This document shows, piece by piece, positions 24,301 to 37,400 of a DNA stretch of 64,000 nucleotides. The translations under genes and the position numbers were made by a program. Numbering within the stretch: position 1 is the stretch's first letter; every line of letters starts with the position of its first letter. This DNA comes from Chimonanthus salicifolius. Its lineage: Eukaryota > Streptophyta > Magnoliopsida > Laurales > Calycanthaceae. Where the stretch lies: positions 5,981,542 to 6,045,541 of the forward strand of contig CM023534.1 of NCBI GenBank assembly GCA_013350335.1, in the 5' to 3' direction. The notes beneath the pieces were generated by a model, which was not told the DNA's origin, made no database searches, and saw only the letters and a list, made by a program, of their open reading frames with translations.

Positions 24301-26609
24301 CATGCCCTGCACTACATGTAGTGACCAATGCCTTTCCCTTCGGCGGGTCGGACCCCAACTTACTAGGTGCGTCCAGCATTACTCACACTTATTGCTCTAG
24401 GACTCCTCACCCTGCGCGTCCAGCACATCCAGTGCTCGTGCACTTGTGAGAGACTTACCCATCCCACGACATATACACGTGAGGGACTTACTCATCCACA
24501 GTGCCCACGTGGTCAAGCCACACACATCTAGGAGTCTGTGTCAAGCACTCCAGTGCTCATGCATCCGTGAGAGACTTACCCATCCCACGGTATGTACACG
24601 TGAAGGGCCTCATCCAAGATGCCCACGTGGTCAAGACACACATATCAATGCCACAACCCCTGTTAGCTCATCACTAGACTCCCATAATCCCATAGCCACA
24701 CTGGGCCTCACTCATGGGATCCACATCCTAGCATTAGTGGGTCTACATCGGAGGAACACACACTCACAGGTCCCCTACACCCCTCATGCCTACGCTTAAT
24801 GCACTGATGCTAACATCTCACCATGCCACAACTCACGAATGCATGCCCATCAATCCCCCATGTTGAGACATTATAAGTCTAACATGTATTAGCAATCACA
24901 TTGTAATGAGTGTTAAATACATAAGCATGGTTTACACATATCATCTCATCTGCTACACATGGCAGTTTCATGGAGTTCGAACCTATGGGATGCTAGCACA
25001 CATTCAAGGCTATCCATTCCATTAAGTCACACCCAATATGGGTTAACTTAGGACGTGGCCCAACCATGCATTTGACCTTACCAGGTTAAGGACATTGGTC
25101 ACAACTCCATTCATTCATCACCCCCTCTTTCTCCCAATTAAGGGAGGGGTTGCCTAACCCACACACATCACCAATACAAACAATTTGACCGGACTGAAGC
25201 ACAATACTCTCAGCTGCCTACATACCGCATGTTGGATCAGATCAACCGTAGTTCACCCCCATTAACCAATTATGGGTTTCATAGCAGGGACATGCAATAC
25301 ATTACACATTCAAGCATGAGAGTTCCGTTCATCGTACAAATTATACAACACAATCAAGCGTAATTCACATGTACATTCCTTCATGCTTCTACGTTACAAA
25401 TCACCAAATTGAAATTCAACCATTGCATAATATAATTCATGAACCACACAATCATTCAACACATGGATTTCATTCAATATGCATTCATCCCATCGCACAT
25501 CCGAGCATGATTTCACCTATCCTATCATGCTTCTACATTCATCAACCAAGGGAGACAATTGAATACACCCTATTCATCAACCAAGGGAAAAAATTGACCA
25601 TCTTCTACCTGATGTTGTGATATATGTGACTTGCAGCTGTCAGAATACAGTTCATGGAGACGAGGGATGGATAGATCTTGGAAACAGGAATGAGAAGTTG
25701 AGCTGTGGTTACACACAGTGGTTTCTCACAAAAGACAAGCTTCAAGTGGGCGACTTTGTACGTTCTAGAAAGCTTTCAAAGTCTCACAAACTAGAAACCA
25801 TGTTAATCCCAGAAGGAACAGTAGTTGGTTTGGAAAGGGAGGAGGATAAAGAGGGCTTTGTTCTGGTTAGGATCCATGGCATCCATGATCCTTTGAGGAT
25901 ACATTGCTCTATGTTGGAAAGGGTGACGTCTGGCTTTGCAGCTGGGGACTGGGTACGCGTGAGCAAGGAAGAGAAGCAGTACTCTCCTGTAGGCATTCTG
26001 CATTCAATTGATCATGATGGCTCTGTAGCTGTTGGTTTTGTAGGAATGGAGACTTTATGGAGGGGGAGAAGTTCAGAGCTACAGATGGCGGAATCTTACT
26101 TTGTGGGTCAGTTTGTGAGAGTGAAAGGAAATGCCTTTAGTCCTCGGTTTGAGTGGCCCCGTAAGAGAGGAGGTGAATGGGTGACAGGGAGGATAAATCA
26201 GGTGCTGCCAAATGGGTGCCTTGTTGTTGTGTTCCCTGGCAAATTGATTTTTGGGGATGAATACTGCTTCTTAGCTGATCCTGCAGAAGTGGAAGTGGTT
26301 TCTTTTAACACTTGTCAGGGACTAGTGAAGAAATACCAGCACCTTGAGGACTTCCACTGGGCTGTGAGGCCACTGGTGGTAGCCTTGGGTTTATTTACTG
26401 CTTTAAAGCTGGGATTTTTCATAGGTAGTAAGGGAAGGTCAAGGCCAAGGTCGAAGTCAAGGTCGAAGTCAAGAAGAAAGAGAAGTGGCATTGCTTCTGT
26501 GCAAGTTGACGATCAAGAGCAAGATGGTCAAAATGGTGGTAATCCAGCATGGCTGCCTTCATCTGTAGCAAACATTCTTTTCAAAGAAGGTGGAGGTACT
26601 TCTAAGTAG
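21310..26609 (+). CDS. KOC1: KOC1-like membrane-anchored protein kinase with KEG-type repeats
   Basis: Exons: 21310-21663, 22169-22260, 22439-22912 and 25637-26609, giving 630 aa. The kinase domain spans about residues 42-306, with P-loop GRGPFGDVW (48-56), VAIK lysine 76, DFG (188-190) and GTPNYMAPEQW. The catalytic loop reads LNLKPFNYLL: the usual HRD Asp is Asn170. About 310-535 resemble the repeat region of the E3 ligase KEG (for example ADPAEVEVVSF). A membrane segment (RPLVVALGLFTALKLGFFIG, 541-560) and an Arg/Ser/Lys-rich tail follow. Known for the family: Arabidopsis KOC1 is tail-anchored in the outer chloroplast envelope and supports protein import; there is no RING domain here, so this is not KEG itself. 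ATG 21310 was chosen because the acceptor at 21281-21290 excludes the upstream in-frame ATG at 21169. Intron 1 has a GC donor (AAG/GCAAGT); introns 2 and 3 are GT-AG. Intron 3 (2.7 kb) carries a microsatellite and a C-rich insert. Confidence 0.92.
21736..21797. repeat. CT microsatellite interrupted by a GC-rich C-run
   Basis: A CT run, then a CCGCCGCCC stretch and a C run, then another CT run. It lies in intron 1 of the kinase gene (21664-22168), the one with the GC donor. Confidence 0.9.
23405..23527. repeat. Imperfect trinucleotide array (ACT/GCT/GCC family)
   Basis: About 40 triplets of ACT, GCT, GGCT and CCT variants lie in intron 3 of the kinase gene. All three plus-strand frames stay open through it, giving long false ORFs of poly-Leu, poly-Tyr/Cys or poly-Ala/Thr. 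Confidence 0.95.
24105..24182. repeat. About four copies of an ACCATGGGTCCAAT unit
   Basis: Units of about 18-20 bases (ACCATGGGTCCAATACTC and variants; one copy reads CCGTGCGTCCAAT) lie inside the C-rich insert. Confidence 0.85.
24429..24662. repeat. Tandem duplication, 2 x about 119 bp
   Basis: CCAGTGCTCGTGCA... GAGAGACTTACCCATCCCACG ...CCCACGTGGTCAAG recurs from about 24548 with several substitutions and a small deletion. It lies in the C-rich insert. Confidence 0.8.
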
Positions 26610-27028
26610 CTTTTCAAGTGGTAAGATTGACATGCACATTCCACAACTTGCAGCACTGTTCAACTCAATCTATGATATGCATTTCATGCATGTGCATCAT
26701 TGCTAACTGTTCAAATAATGGGGCTAGCTGTTGGCAGAGCAAGCCTGGAAAACATACTGATTGGGCAATCCTAAGAATCTGCCTTGTGGCATCAAATGCA
26801 CTATGAAAGAAAAAGGGTTAACCTCCCTAGTTCAAAAGTTGAAACCACACATTATGGTCTCCTCATAAAGTATGGTTTTCAAGCTAGTTTCTTGCCTCAA
26901 TAGGGCCTGGTATTTGGATATTTGCATTGGTATGCATGTACATCATGTAGCAGATGAATTACCTATGGTTGAGTTGTGGAATATGCATTCTAGTCTAGAT
27001 AGCTGCTTCTTTCTTTTGGTTATTTATG
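26610..27028 (+). other. 3' flank of the kinase gene
   Basis: The likely 3' untranslated region follows the TAG at 26607-26609. A definite polyadenylation signal was not identified, and no further gene was seen. Confidence 0.4.
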
Positions 27029-27202
27029 GCGTGACTATTTAGAAATGTATATATGTCTTACTTCCGTTGCCTTACTGGTGATTGCCATGACATGACTGTT
27101 TATAAATGTATATATGCGTGACTATTTAGAAATGTATATATTTCTTACTTCCGTTGCCTTACTGGTGATTGCCATGACATGACTATAAATGTATATATGT
27201 CT
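27029..27202. repeat. Tandem duplication, 2 x about 87 bp
   Basis: GCGTGACTATTTAGAAATGT...GATTGCCATGACATGACT is repeated from 27116. Part of the unit (AAATGTATATATG...CTTAC) occurs a third time at about 27187-27206. A CT/CA microsatellite follows at 27216-27240. Confidence 0.85.
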
Positions 27203-27239
27203 TACCTCATTGCCATCTCTCTCTCTCTCACACACACAC

Positions 27240-30200
27240 ATTTATGTTTAGAGGTCTTGAAAGTGATGTTGATGTTCAACTATATAAGATAATTTCTATA
27301 AAAGGAAAGACATCCATATGTAACAGTGACTGGTTGCCAGTGCTATGGTTCCTTTTTGTGATAGAACAGTGGGTGGGTAGACAAAAACGGAGAAACTGCG
27401 TGTACTGAAAGTGTGTCGCTTTTACATTGCTTAGCTTTGTCGTCCCTGTTCGTCGTCTGCTGCAAGTGCAAGTGAGGTTTTAAACATCAACACTGTATCA
27501 AATTGCCAAAATTCCAATTGCCTAGTCTATGCTTGTATCAGCCATCCGTCACACAAACATCTCTTATTGCTTGCGCGGCGGATGATCAAGGTGGTGGTAA
27601 TGTAAGGGGTTGTCTAATGCCTCCCCAGTTTTAAATAACGAGCCTTGCTGCCCTTTTTTGTCTTAATTTGGTTCGGTTGGGTCTCATATCTCCTTGGATA
27701 GATCCACCATGGACTTCACAATGTAGAGATGCGGTTTGGGTAAGGCCGTCTATGAGCTTTAGCCCAGTCTGGCCTCGGAGATTACCTGATGTTGAAGCAT
27801 ATTTGAACCAAGGCCTGAACTCAGGCTTAAAAGATGAGCCCATCAAATGATTGGGTATGGTTCAAGTATGTATTAAAAATCCTAACGGGCTCTTATAAAG
27901 CTCATTTATATCTTTGCTAATTTTGATGATTAAGTAATTTAAATGGATATGCCTACGCTTGAGTAAATGAAGCCCATTGGGCTTTTGTGTGGGCTAAGAC
28001 TTCAAATAAGTGGACCTGGGCTTGATAGGCGGAACAACACAAATCATAACGGCATATTGGTTCTATGGGTGCTGCTGTAGATGCAAGTATCCAACTCTAT
28101 CTTGGTAGATCAAAATGGAGAAGTAAAACTCGAAAAGTATACCTCAAATTAATAGAAGACACTCAGCTCTATTTGTCCATAGTTGGGGACCTCCCAATCC
28201 ATGACTTTAGCAAGTGGTACTAGCATTCACAAAACTTCAAAAACCTTAAAAAAATAAAAATAAAAATATAAAGATACAAACCACAGTTCTCAGTTGATAT
28301 TTTTTTAAACGTTATAGTTTTAGTCTATAGTTTATTCAAAAAATCAGTCGAGATTTTAAACATCTCAATATATATATTTTAATTTACAGTATTTACATTA
28401 TAATTTATACTGCCCATTTAATACATCGATAATGTTGCATAGTTGGATGGAAATAAATTAATTTTTCATTTAGAGATCACCACTAATGTTAAATGTTGAC
28501 ATATAAAAAGAGAATTGATAAGAATATTGATATTTTTTATTATCAGTTGATGTAAATTTTTTAGTTCGAGAATTCACTTGTGCTGATCGAGCCCTCCATT
28601 CACATGACGTGAATCAGGACCGTTCTTTCATTTGGTCTTTGAATCATTATTATTAAATGGACCCGAGTAAGTGATGGCTGCTCAAATTCTAGACATCTAA
28701 TCATTGGACCATTGAACAATACAAACAACAGATGGAAAGTTCACCACATTGGATATTTAACCAAGTTCGATGTCATTATTCTTGTATTTCATTGGATTGA
28801 AAAATGGTTATTTTTCACATTTATAGGCTCTCAATTTTTTATATTAACACTGGACATTGTCTTTGGAATAATGATTTTTGCGTCATGAGTTTTTCTCATG
28901 TACATTAAGTTTAAAGGAAATTTCAATTTTGTCTTTATCTGTGATAAGGAGGAAAAGAGAGGGAACGACAGAAATAAGGATAAAATTAAAATTTTCCTTA
29001 AATTTAGTGCATTAGGAAAAAAATCTCATTTTGCCGTTCGTTTGTTTATAATGATAGATTAAAAGGCTAGTTTAAAGCTAGGTCTTAAAATTCTACGTAT
29101 CAATCGAATTGAATCAGATTTTTCACGTCTAGACGAGTGACAAATGGATAGATGGATGACAGACGAAGATGTATTGATTTTAAGGGTTGATACGCATCGA
29201 TTCATTGATCATAATGGGCTCAAAATGCAACCCTACAGGATCATATATAGTTGAAAGGGCTAAAAACCTTGATACACATCACGATCTTATATTATGAGCC
29301 CGAGCCTACCTATTTAGCTATATTGGCTCAAAATGAGCCCGAGTTTGATCAGTTGAGCTATTATGGCACTGACTCACTGGATATTTTTAGACTCTTGTGG
29401 GTGGACCAATTGAGGATATTAATTGCTAAAAGAAATTAAAAAAAAAAAAATTCAAGAGATCATATTTTTTCAAGGGAAACAGATACTGACTAGCCCGAGT
29501 CAAGCCTGTCACATTGGGTCAATCTGCATTGACTTGGGTGTTATGTGTATAATTGGATGTGATTATTGTTTAAAAACTTAGATAAGTCTGTCTGAGTTGA
29601 GTTAATAGAATTTCTAATGAAATGGGGCAACGAAATTTGTCAAAAAAAAAAATTGAATTCAATTTAAAATTTCATCTAAATTTCAAATTATAAATGTGAA
29701 TCGATTTTCCAAATCAGTCATGACCATTTTACCGCCCAAGTTTTATTTCCAGAATCTCATTATAGAAAAGATGATAGATTTGATTGTACCTTTTTTATAT
29801 TTATGTCCACTCATTTTTTCAGATTTTTGTGCTGATATCAAGCTTAGTGCACCAAACAGACAAAACAAGGAAAAAAAAAGATGTTTGGATAATTTACACC
29901 ACAAATCCTTGTCCTAATCCTAAACACAATTATGTTGGCAGATGACAGAATTTTATACTTCATTGGATTCTTTCCGAAATGGGATGTTAATGGTGACAAC
30001 TGATTATTAGAAAAAAAATTGAATTTCGATTCTTCACTTTATCTTTATATCAATTTGTTTCCATCCACTGACTGATAAACTGCAACGAGATTACCCATTT
30101 AACATTTGAAATAATATAATTCTTTTTTATAATTCCAGTCAATTTCTTCTTTCAACTTCTTTTTTTTTACTTGACGCATATGTGAGTCTCGAGAAGTGAC

Positions 30201-32275
30201 CCTTTGTTGCGGGACTGAATTTGAATTCAGGATTCTCACTTCTTTAAGCAGATTTTTGGCCAACACATCAACCAACACCTTCGGGTTCTTCTCGATACTC
30301 TTATTTGCACAACTTTCACTTGTGCAAGGGATGCATGGGCTTATACAAATAGAAAATTATTTGTAAAAAATAAGAATATATTTAAAATTTTAATATCTGA
30401 TTTTATCTAATTGTGGAAATTTAGAGCTAAATCAATAAATAAAGTAACTCAAAATGAAGTCAAATTAAAAGTAAATGATGGAGGAAGATTTAGAGGCAAG
30501 AACGCCATGCTTGAAGGGCAACTTAGTCTTTATTCTCCCTTCCACTACCTTGGCGCCATCCCAACAACATTGTAGGGCATGGAGGGTCCTATACATGGTC
30601 TTCAAGTGGGTCTTCAAATCACTTTGATTGATTAATCAAATTATGAAAAGCAAAAAATATAGATTAAAATTATCTTAAAGTGATTAAAATGTGAAAGGCT
30701 TAAAAAATTACTTGAATGACCTATTCAAAATGATTTTCAGTGGCTCCTATATTCAAACGTAACCATTTTTATGGAGCTACCATCGTCTATTATAGCAGGC
30801 GTAGTATAATATGTAATTATTTTATAAAAAAATACAGCATAACTAAGTTATGATGAGCTTTCAAGACTAAATTATGTAGGTAGCTATATTCTTGGTTGAA
30901 ACATGTAAAAATACCAGGACAATGAGTTGATAAAATTTGAAGTCCGTATTCTATTTTTTATGTCCATCTTATAAAGTTATAATTATTGCATAGATGAGCT
31001 TGCAGTGAATGTCATCGTTCATGAAATTCTCTATTTGTCCAACCTGACTATACAAAGTTCAGACAATTATAAATATAAAATTTATCTTAAAAAATGGAGA
31101 GAATTTTAATTTTGAGTTAAATTTAGATGTAGATTCATGTGTAGACATCTAATTATTCAAAAAATAAAATTTTGACTTAGACCTCACACCTATAAGAAAA
31201 ATACAATCGTTGATTGACTTAAATTTGACATGATTCTCACTTCTTTGTATTTATATGGCCAGTTCGCAGACCCATTTCTTTAGGAAGATATGCATTAAAA
31301 GGGGTGTTGTACTACCAAAATTATTCTCTTCTTTTCTTCTTTCAAGGCAACCTAACGTAGTTGGGATATGATGAGGATGATGAATAGCTAACTCTTTCTT
31401 GTGATGGTAGTGGTGGGGGCTGATAGATTTGGAATATTCTTTTCTCGAAATATTAATGGTGATTAATAATATTGAAATATTTTTAAAATTTTATTGAAAA
31501 ATTAAAAGGAATTCTTGTAAAAAATATAATATTTTTAAAATAATAAATAGATAATTTATCAAGAATGCCACAGTTCTTTCATTTGGTGCATCAAATTATA
31601 TATGCAGTCATTACTTATCAATTGATATGTATTGTATATTTATTCATTAAATTATTTTTATTTTTTGAAAATTATAAAAATTAAAAATATCAATGCAGTT
31701 AACATGTACAAGCCTACTATGTCGGTGGCATTTTGGTAGATATAGTACTAAACTACTAATTTTAGTACAGTGGTGCTAATACATATTGATTGATACTTAT
31801 TATGAGAATAAATATGATAAATGTATTATATAGAATATAGTGTATTTTATTTTATGAGTTATATGATTTTGACCTTCAAATATGATCCGTACAGTATAAG
31901 TTTCATCATGTGCATCATTCTTAAAAGGAAACAGACCATTTTACCATTTCTTTTCGAAAGAGGAAAGAGAAAGAAGAAGAAAAATAATGGTAAAATGATA
32001 TTTTTCTTTTAAACATGACTTATGGTGCACCGATCATTATCCTCCAAAAATTACTTACTTTCTTTTGAATATAATATAAAACAATAATAATTGTGATGGC
32101 AATTGCTAATAGATTCATACATTCTTAAATTATCTGATTTAGAAGGATAAGAGACATCTCTTTCTTCCCATTCACTTACCTAATGCAACTTAGCCTTTCA
32201 ATCAAAGAATTACAAGATTCCTAGGTGATTTTTAAAGGAATATCATCCACCCCAAGTCTAATCATGTCATAGGTA
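27240..32275. other. AT-rich intergenic desert, first part
   Basis: No exon or RNA gene was found. A GGCTTAGCCC/GGCCTGAACTCAGGC-type repeat patch lies at about 27640-27890. The rest is long AT-rich sequence with only short, unrelated open frames. Confidence 0.5.
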
Positions 32276-32346
32276 AGGATAATGGATAATGGATGCTGGA
32301 TACTGGATACTGGATACTGGATAATGGATACTGGATAATGGATAAT
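32276..32346. repeat. Minisatellite of GGATACT/GGATAAT units
   Basis: About nine tandem units of 7 bases (GGATAAT, GGATACT, GGATGCT) with no clear boundary sequence. It is likely to vary in copy number. Confidence 0.9.
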
Positions 32347-32683
32347 TATGAGAGACCTTTTCAAGAGGCATCCATCCATTTTGAATCCAATCATGTTCTT
32401 TGGAACCATAGAAAAAAATAGAAAATAATGGGACCCATCAATATAAAAATTAGGAACAATGAAACATATTAGTCCACCTCTAAAATTAATGAGAAGTTCA
32501 GCAATAGACAGTTTATGATGTTATCCATCACTATTTGTTATGTGGACTTATTTAAAGGTAAATTGATCACTTAAAAATATTATATATATGTGAAAGTTAC
32601 TAAAATTTTGATAGTAAAACTATTTTTTTTTATCTTATCCACGTGACGAGTGATAAACGGAGACATCATAAATCATATTTGAT

Positions 32684-32830
32684 CCACACGGGTGCAGTTC
32701 AACTAGTTGACTCCTGTCTCAGGAAGCGGAGGGTCGTGAATTCGAGCTCTCATAGCCTAACTTTGGTGTGTCCAAGGGATAGTGGGTTCAACCGTATATA
32801 TCACAAAATTTTGGCAAAAAGGGGAAGGAT
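32684..32830 (+). mobile_element. tRNA-derived SINE fragment
   Basis: GGTGCAGTTCAACTAGTTGA at about 32691-32710 is an A-box-like start and GGGTCGTGAATTCGAGC at about 32730-32746 a degenerate B box. The body runs to about 32830. Confidence 0.45.
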
Positions 32831-32859
32831 CTATTGGTTTTTAAGGATTTTTTTTTGAC

Positions 32860-33505
32860 AAACTTCAATAAATTGCTATATTTATATATTGTCCTACTAA
32901 TTTAGAAAAATATTGATTGATATTTTAAATATTTACCTTCTCTATTTGAGTTCAAGATAGATAATGTCATGTTAACAATACATATTGGGTTTTCCTTTTC
33001 CTTTTTCTTTTTTTTTTATTTTGTGTGTATTATATTGGCCTTTATTTACATTAATTTCTAGACACTTTTAAATGCTATCCTCCAAATTCTGACTTTTTAT
33101 CAAAAAATTTAAATCCACATCAGTTCATCAATAATAAACTTGTTCATTTTCATCTCAATTAACAAATGCCCTAAGATCTATACATTAGCCTGTGTACTCC
33201 CACTGCAGCATTTTTAAAGTTCTAATTGAGAAATATTATTTAAAACACATTCAACACAATTTTCATTGTTTATTTTTACAATGTTCATGACAAAATATAA
33301 TGATTGTCTACGCATGGGGCAATAACATGTACAACTAGGCATGTGACTCATTAATGGAGTGGTGCTTGATTTGTCTCTCAGTGGAAGCTATAATGTTTAG
33401 ATAATAAAAATAATTAAATTATAAAAAGTTTAAAAATATAATTCAATTAAAATAATTCTTTTAATCACATTAACAACCTTTAAAATCACCCATCGGAACA
33501 TCTTT
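32860..33505. other. AT-rich intergenic stretch
   Basis: Nothing recognisable: no exon, RNA gene or bounded repeat was seen. Confidence 0.4.
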
Positions 33506-33509
33506 AAAT

Positions 33510-33598
33510 GACTATGTTTGTCAAAGAATTGAAATCTCAGGACTCATGAGTTATGACTATATTCGTCAAAGAATTGAAATCTCAAGACTAATTCATTG
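33510..33598. repeat. Tandem duplication, 2 x 45 bp
   Basis: GACTATGTTTGTCAAAGAAT...CTCAGGACT repeats from 33555 with GACTATATTCGTCAAAGAAT...CTCAAGACT. Confidence 0.85.
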
Positions 33599-33779
33599 AT
33601 AATATTGGTTGGAGCTTTAGTAGGCCTGTCATCAAATTATAAAGAGTTTAAAAAAATATAGTTTGATTAATTTGAATAAAATAAATTTTTTATTATATAT
33701 TTAAATGAAAAACCTTTCAAATGACCCATCATCATGTTCACAGTAATATGGAAAACTCACTCAAAGCAGAAGGTCTCCA

Positions 33780-34060
33780 TCGCTGGGTCAACGTGCGGGG
33801 GGCCATCTACAGCAATAGCAGGGCCCCACAATTTAGGCTGTCCCATCCTTCTTTGCCCTGAATGGACGTCTCACCCAATCCTCCCGTCTTTCGTCGAACA
33901 GTCCCGTGGTGTCCACGTGACCGGATGTGGAAGATAAGAAGCGGACAAAGAAGATTCACCCCCTCCCTCTGTGATTTTGTTGTTAGTTGGGCCGAAGCGC
34001 ATGTTATAAAGGCAGGCCTTTGTGGAGACAACGGTACGATGCCTTAGCTCATGATAAGAG
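33780..34060 (+). promoter_or_regulatory. GC-richer promoter-like island without a recognised gene
   Basis: The island stands out from AT-rich surroundings. It holds a CACGTG G-box at about 33915-33920 (TCCACGTGACC) and a TATAAAGG box at about 34006-34013. No long reading frame follows (the next ATG is closed at once by TAG) and no protein family was recognised. It could be the remnant of a lost gene, the promoter of a non-coding RNA, or chance. Confidence 0.25.
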
Positions 34061-34328
34061 TACAAATCTCAATTGATACTGTACATATCTATTTAGATAT
34101 TTTATATTTTCGACAACTAAAATATTTCAGAGAATATGTATAGTATCAGAATGAGATAAAATATATGGGCCAACTTTTTTTTAAAAAAAAAGTCAAATAT
34201 CGATTTTAGACTCAATCGATATTGTAACTGATATTTATATATATATTTTTAAAAACTATCGAGATTTGAAAAAAAAAAAAAATGAGGAGAGATAAGTTTC
34301 AACGAAACTAAGATCTCGGCTCCCTATG

Positions 34329-34434
34329 AAAATTCTCTCTCTATGCTCATGTGGGGCCTATTAAAAATTCTCTCCCTCATCCTCATGTGGGCCTCATTAA
34401 AAATTCTCCCTCTCATGCTCATGTGGGGGCCATT
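34329..34434. repeat. Three tandem copies of a 35-bp unit
   Basis: The unit AAAATTCTCTCTCTATGCTC followed by ATGTGGGGCCTATT recurs at 34329, 34364 and 34399 with substitutions. Confidence 0.9.
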
Positions 34435-37400
34435 AAAAAGGTTCTATTTAAGATAGGTAGATAGAGCCCCCCTATTTTGTATGATATGATCTTTGAGGAA
34501 AAAGGAAAAATTAAAAGCAATTGAGCTTTGACTTGGTATCGAAAAGCAATAAGATCTTGGGGCAATCATCCCTCAACAAGAAATTAGATTTGGAAACAAA
34601 AGGACATGATTGATGGGAGGGCCCACCATAATCTCAACTTGTTCTATGATTTTCAGCTTTGATCTGTGCATGTGAAATGTTTGGCTGAATTTTAAAATTC
34701 ATGAGAAATTATTTATTGTGATGATTTCATAAAAATTTGGTGTCAATATTAAAATGTAATTTTAAGAAGAGAAAGAAAGTTACATTTTATTTTTTAAATT
34801 TAGTCAATTATTTAATTCAAGGGTTATGATTGAAAGCTTACATTAATTTATTATAAATTGGACTGTATAAATAGATTTTATTCTAATCATTAGATAGTCA
34901 TATACCCTACTCACAATTTTTGTTTCTACCCCAAACTTAGGGCTCCAATTTTTTAAATCAACCATTATGATTACTTCAATCACATTAATCATCTACTAGC
35001 TTTCTCATTCGGAGAAATATTGGGACTAGTAATTGGTGAAGACGGTATAAGATTAGTGATATGGGTAATGGGGTATTGAGAATGTTGATGAAAGAATATT
35101 GAATTGTTATTTTTTACATCAGTAAAAATGACATATCTCATTGTAAAAAATACTAATATATTTGATATTTTAATATTCTTTTTTAACCAAATTTTCAATC
35201 TGTTTTAACTTTCTTATTATCACTGAGGTGTCTAAGACTTCTTAGAGCACTCGACAAATTCTGAAACGTGTGTAAGTGTCTATACCCACACACACCAGCT
35301 AAAATTATATAGAATGATCCTTTTAAATGTGATTATATTCGAACTTTTTTTTTTCCCCACACAAATTTCTAACCAACACAATAATCCTGAAATTCATTTT
35401 AAACTCTTTTTTCTTACTAACTAATGTGAATTTATTATAGAAAAATCTAAATAACACCAATGAGGATAAACTTTCACCTGAAAAATGAGAGTCCACAGTC
35501 CAACCAAATCCAAAATACTAAAAAGGGCAGGTATAACTGTACAAGCCATCCCATCGTCACACTTGCCAACTTGTTGTTTTAAATAGGGGCAATGCCAATA
35601 GGGCCCTCTATCCTTTAAATAGTAGGGCAAAAATCTATGTATTTAGAGATAGAGAAGGATGAAAGGGACCAATCCACGTCCAATGACAAAAATATATACA
35701 TCTTTTCCTATCAACAGTACACCACGCATGCATAGGAACAGTGAGGATGCACGTTCATTTGGTGGGCCACCAATCATAGAGTCTCAATCTCCTCTCCTCT
35801 CCTCTCCTCTCCTGTGGATTTTCAAATACATGTCATGTGTGCTAACTTCCTAACATCTACAAAATGACGCAGTATCTTGAGAGGGACCCACAAAATGACC
35901 TGCTTTAACATGCGTGTTGGCGTTGCAATGTGGACAATGACATTGGGGGCCCAATTGGAATGGGCCCCACTCAAAATATATTAAAGACCCCAAGATCTCA
36001 TATCTGTATCTGATTGCTACATAGGAAATGGTGGCGTGGTAATGGCCTTTTTCTGACACTACTACGCACACCAAATCTTCCATATCTTATGCAGTGCTCT
36101 TGTCCTTGTACCTGCTTTTAAACCTGTAGCAAACGCAGAGGCTTTGCCAACTGGCAAACAAATACCACACCAACCGCCCTCTTCCCTCCTACTCAAGGAT
36201 TTAAGCATCATACTAGGACAGAATCGACTGAGTCCTATTTGAAATTAGGTAAATATTACTAAGACTGAGTCAACTCTTAATAGGATTTAGTTGCGTTGAA
36301 AAAGATTGAGTTTGAATTGAATTAGCCCACTAACTCAGATTTGGTGGAAGTCTTGCATGTTACTTGAGTACATTCTAGTGGAAATTGATAAAAAAATTAA
36401 TATTTTATTATAACAAGGTACTTTCAATTTTATCTTTTAGACTATTTATCATCATTTAAATGGTGTAAATGTTCACGAGAGTCCTTATTACTTTATCTAT
36501 TCGATTCAAAAAAGAAAATTGACATTTAATAAAAAAAATCCACTTTACACATCTTTTTAATTGCATAACTATATATATTTAATGAGACTATCTTTTTATT
36601 TAAATTTTCTATATTTCTGTGAGTGCAGAGCATATCTCTTACAGATTTTTGGAGAAATATGATATAAATGCACTCGGACAACTTGACAACAGACCGTTGG
36701 AATAGGCTCAAAATTTCACCTAAGTTATAAAAAAAAAATCACAAGAGAAATAATAAGAATAACAATATCAACAATAATGATAAATGAATATTTCTATTTT
36801 AGTTATAAAAAAAACTTGCAAGGTTAGGGAAAGGCTCCTTCTCATATCTTTGTAAATTGTTGATTGCACTTCAAAGAAAGACACAAAGGAGAAATATATA
36901 TAAAATGTATTATAAGTCCCACATCTTATCAGCCTAGATTCAATCAAAACTAAAGGGACAGGCAGGGTCAACCTTCCTTCCTTCCTCCACGTGTAAAATA
37001 CTGATAGTTCTATCATCTTTTTTTTCGGTCATTATCTCATTCATCTAATTTTATTTTTTACTTTTATATGAAATTTATAATATCAAATTACTTTTTTTTT
37101 TAATTTACATATAAAATTTATAGGATATCTAACGTAAAATTCCTACAGATGAGTTCACCACCCTTACGTGTTAAGGTACATTGTTATAATCTTATCATTA
37201 ATAAATTAATTTTTATTTTATATATAAAAAAGAGAGCTTTATCTCTTTATAATTGTATCATTACTTAATGATAGATATCAAAATGAGGTAATTAAATTAT
37301 AATATTTAATATTTAATATTTTTAAAAAATAAAAAAATAGAATGATTTCTAATAATTTTTGACAAATTAATTATTCTATCTTAAATAAATTGTTGTAAAC

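Larger units (their letters stand above)
23820..25600. mobile_element. C-rich inserted segment, possibly a solo LTR, in kinase intron 3
   Basis: Base use changes sharply from AT-rich intron to C- and CA-rich sequence. It begins TGTCACGGCCCGACTCTCAG, which resembles the 5' end of plant LTRs, and runs to near the acceptor of exon 4 at 25636. It holds internal short repeats but no gag or pol coding. I could not find a clean 3' end with CA or a matching 5-bp target duplication, so the solo-LTR call is tentative. Confidence 0.35.

Noticed and set aside
24429..24662. Spaced repeats considered as a CRISPR-like array
   Set aside because: There are only two long diverged tandem copies in plant intronic DNA, with no regular short repeats and spacers.
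25784..26003. Minus-strand ORFs opposite kinase exon 4
   Set aside because: They are antisense shadows of a well-supported coding exon.
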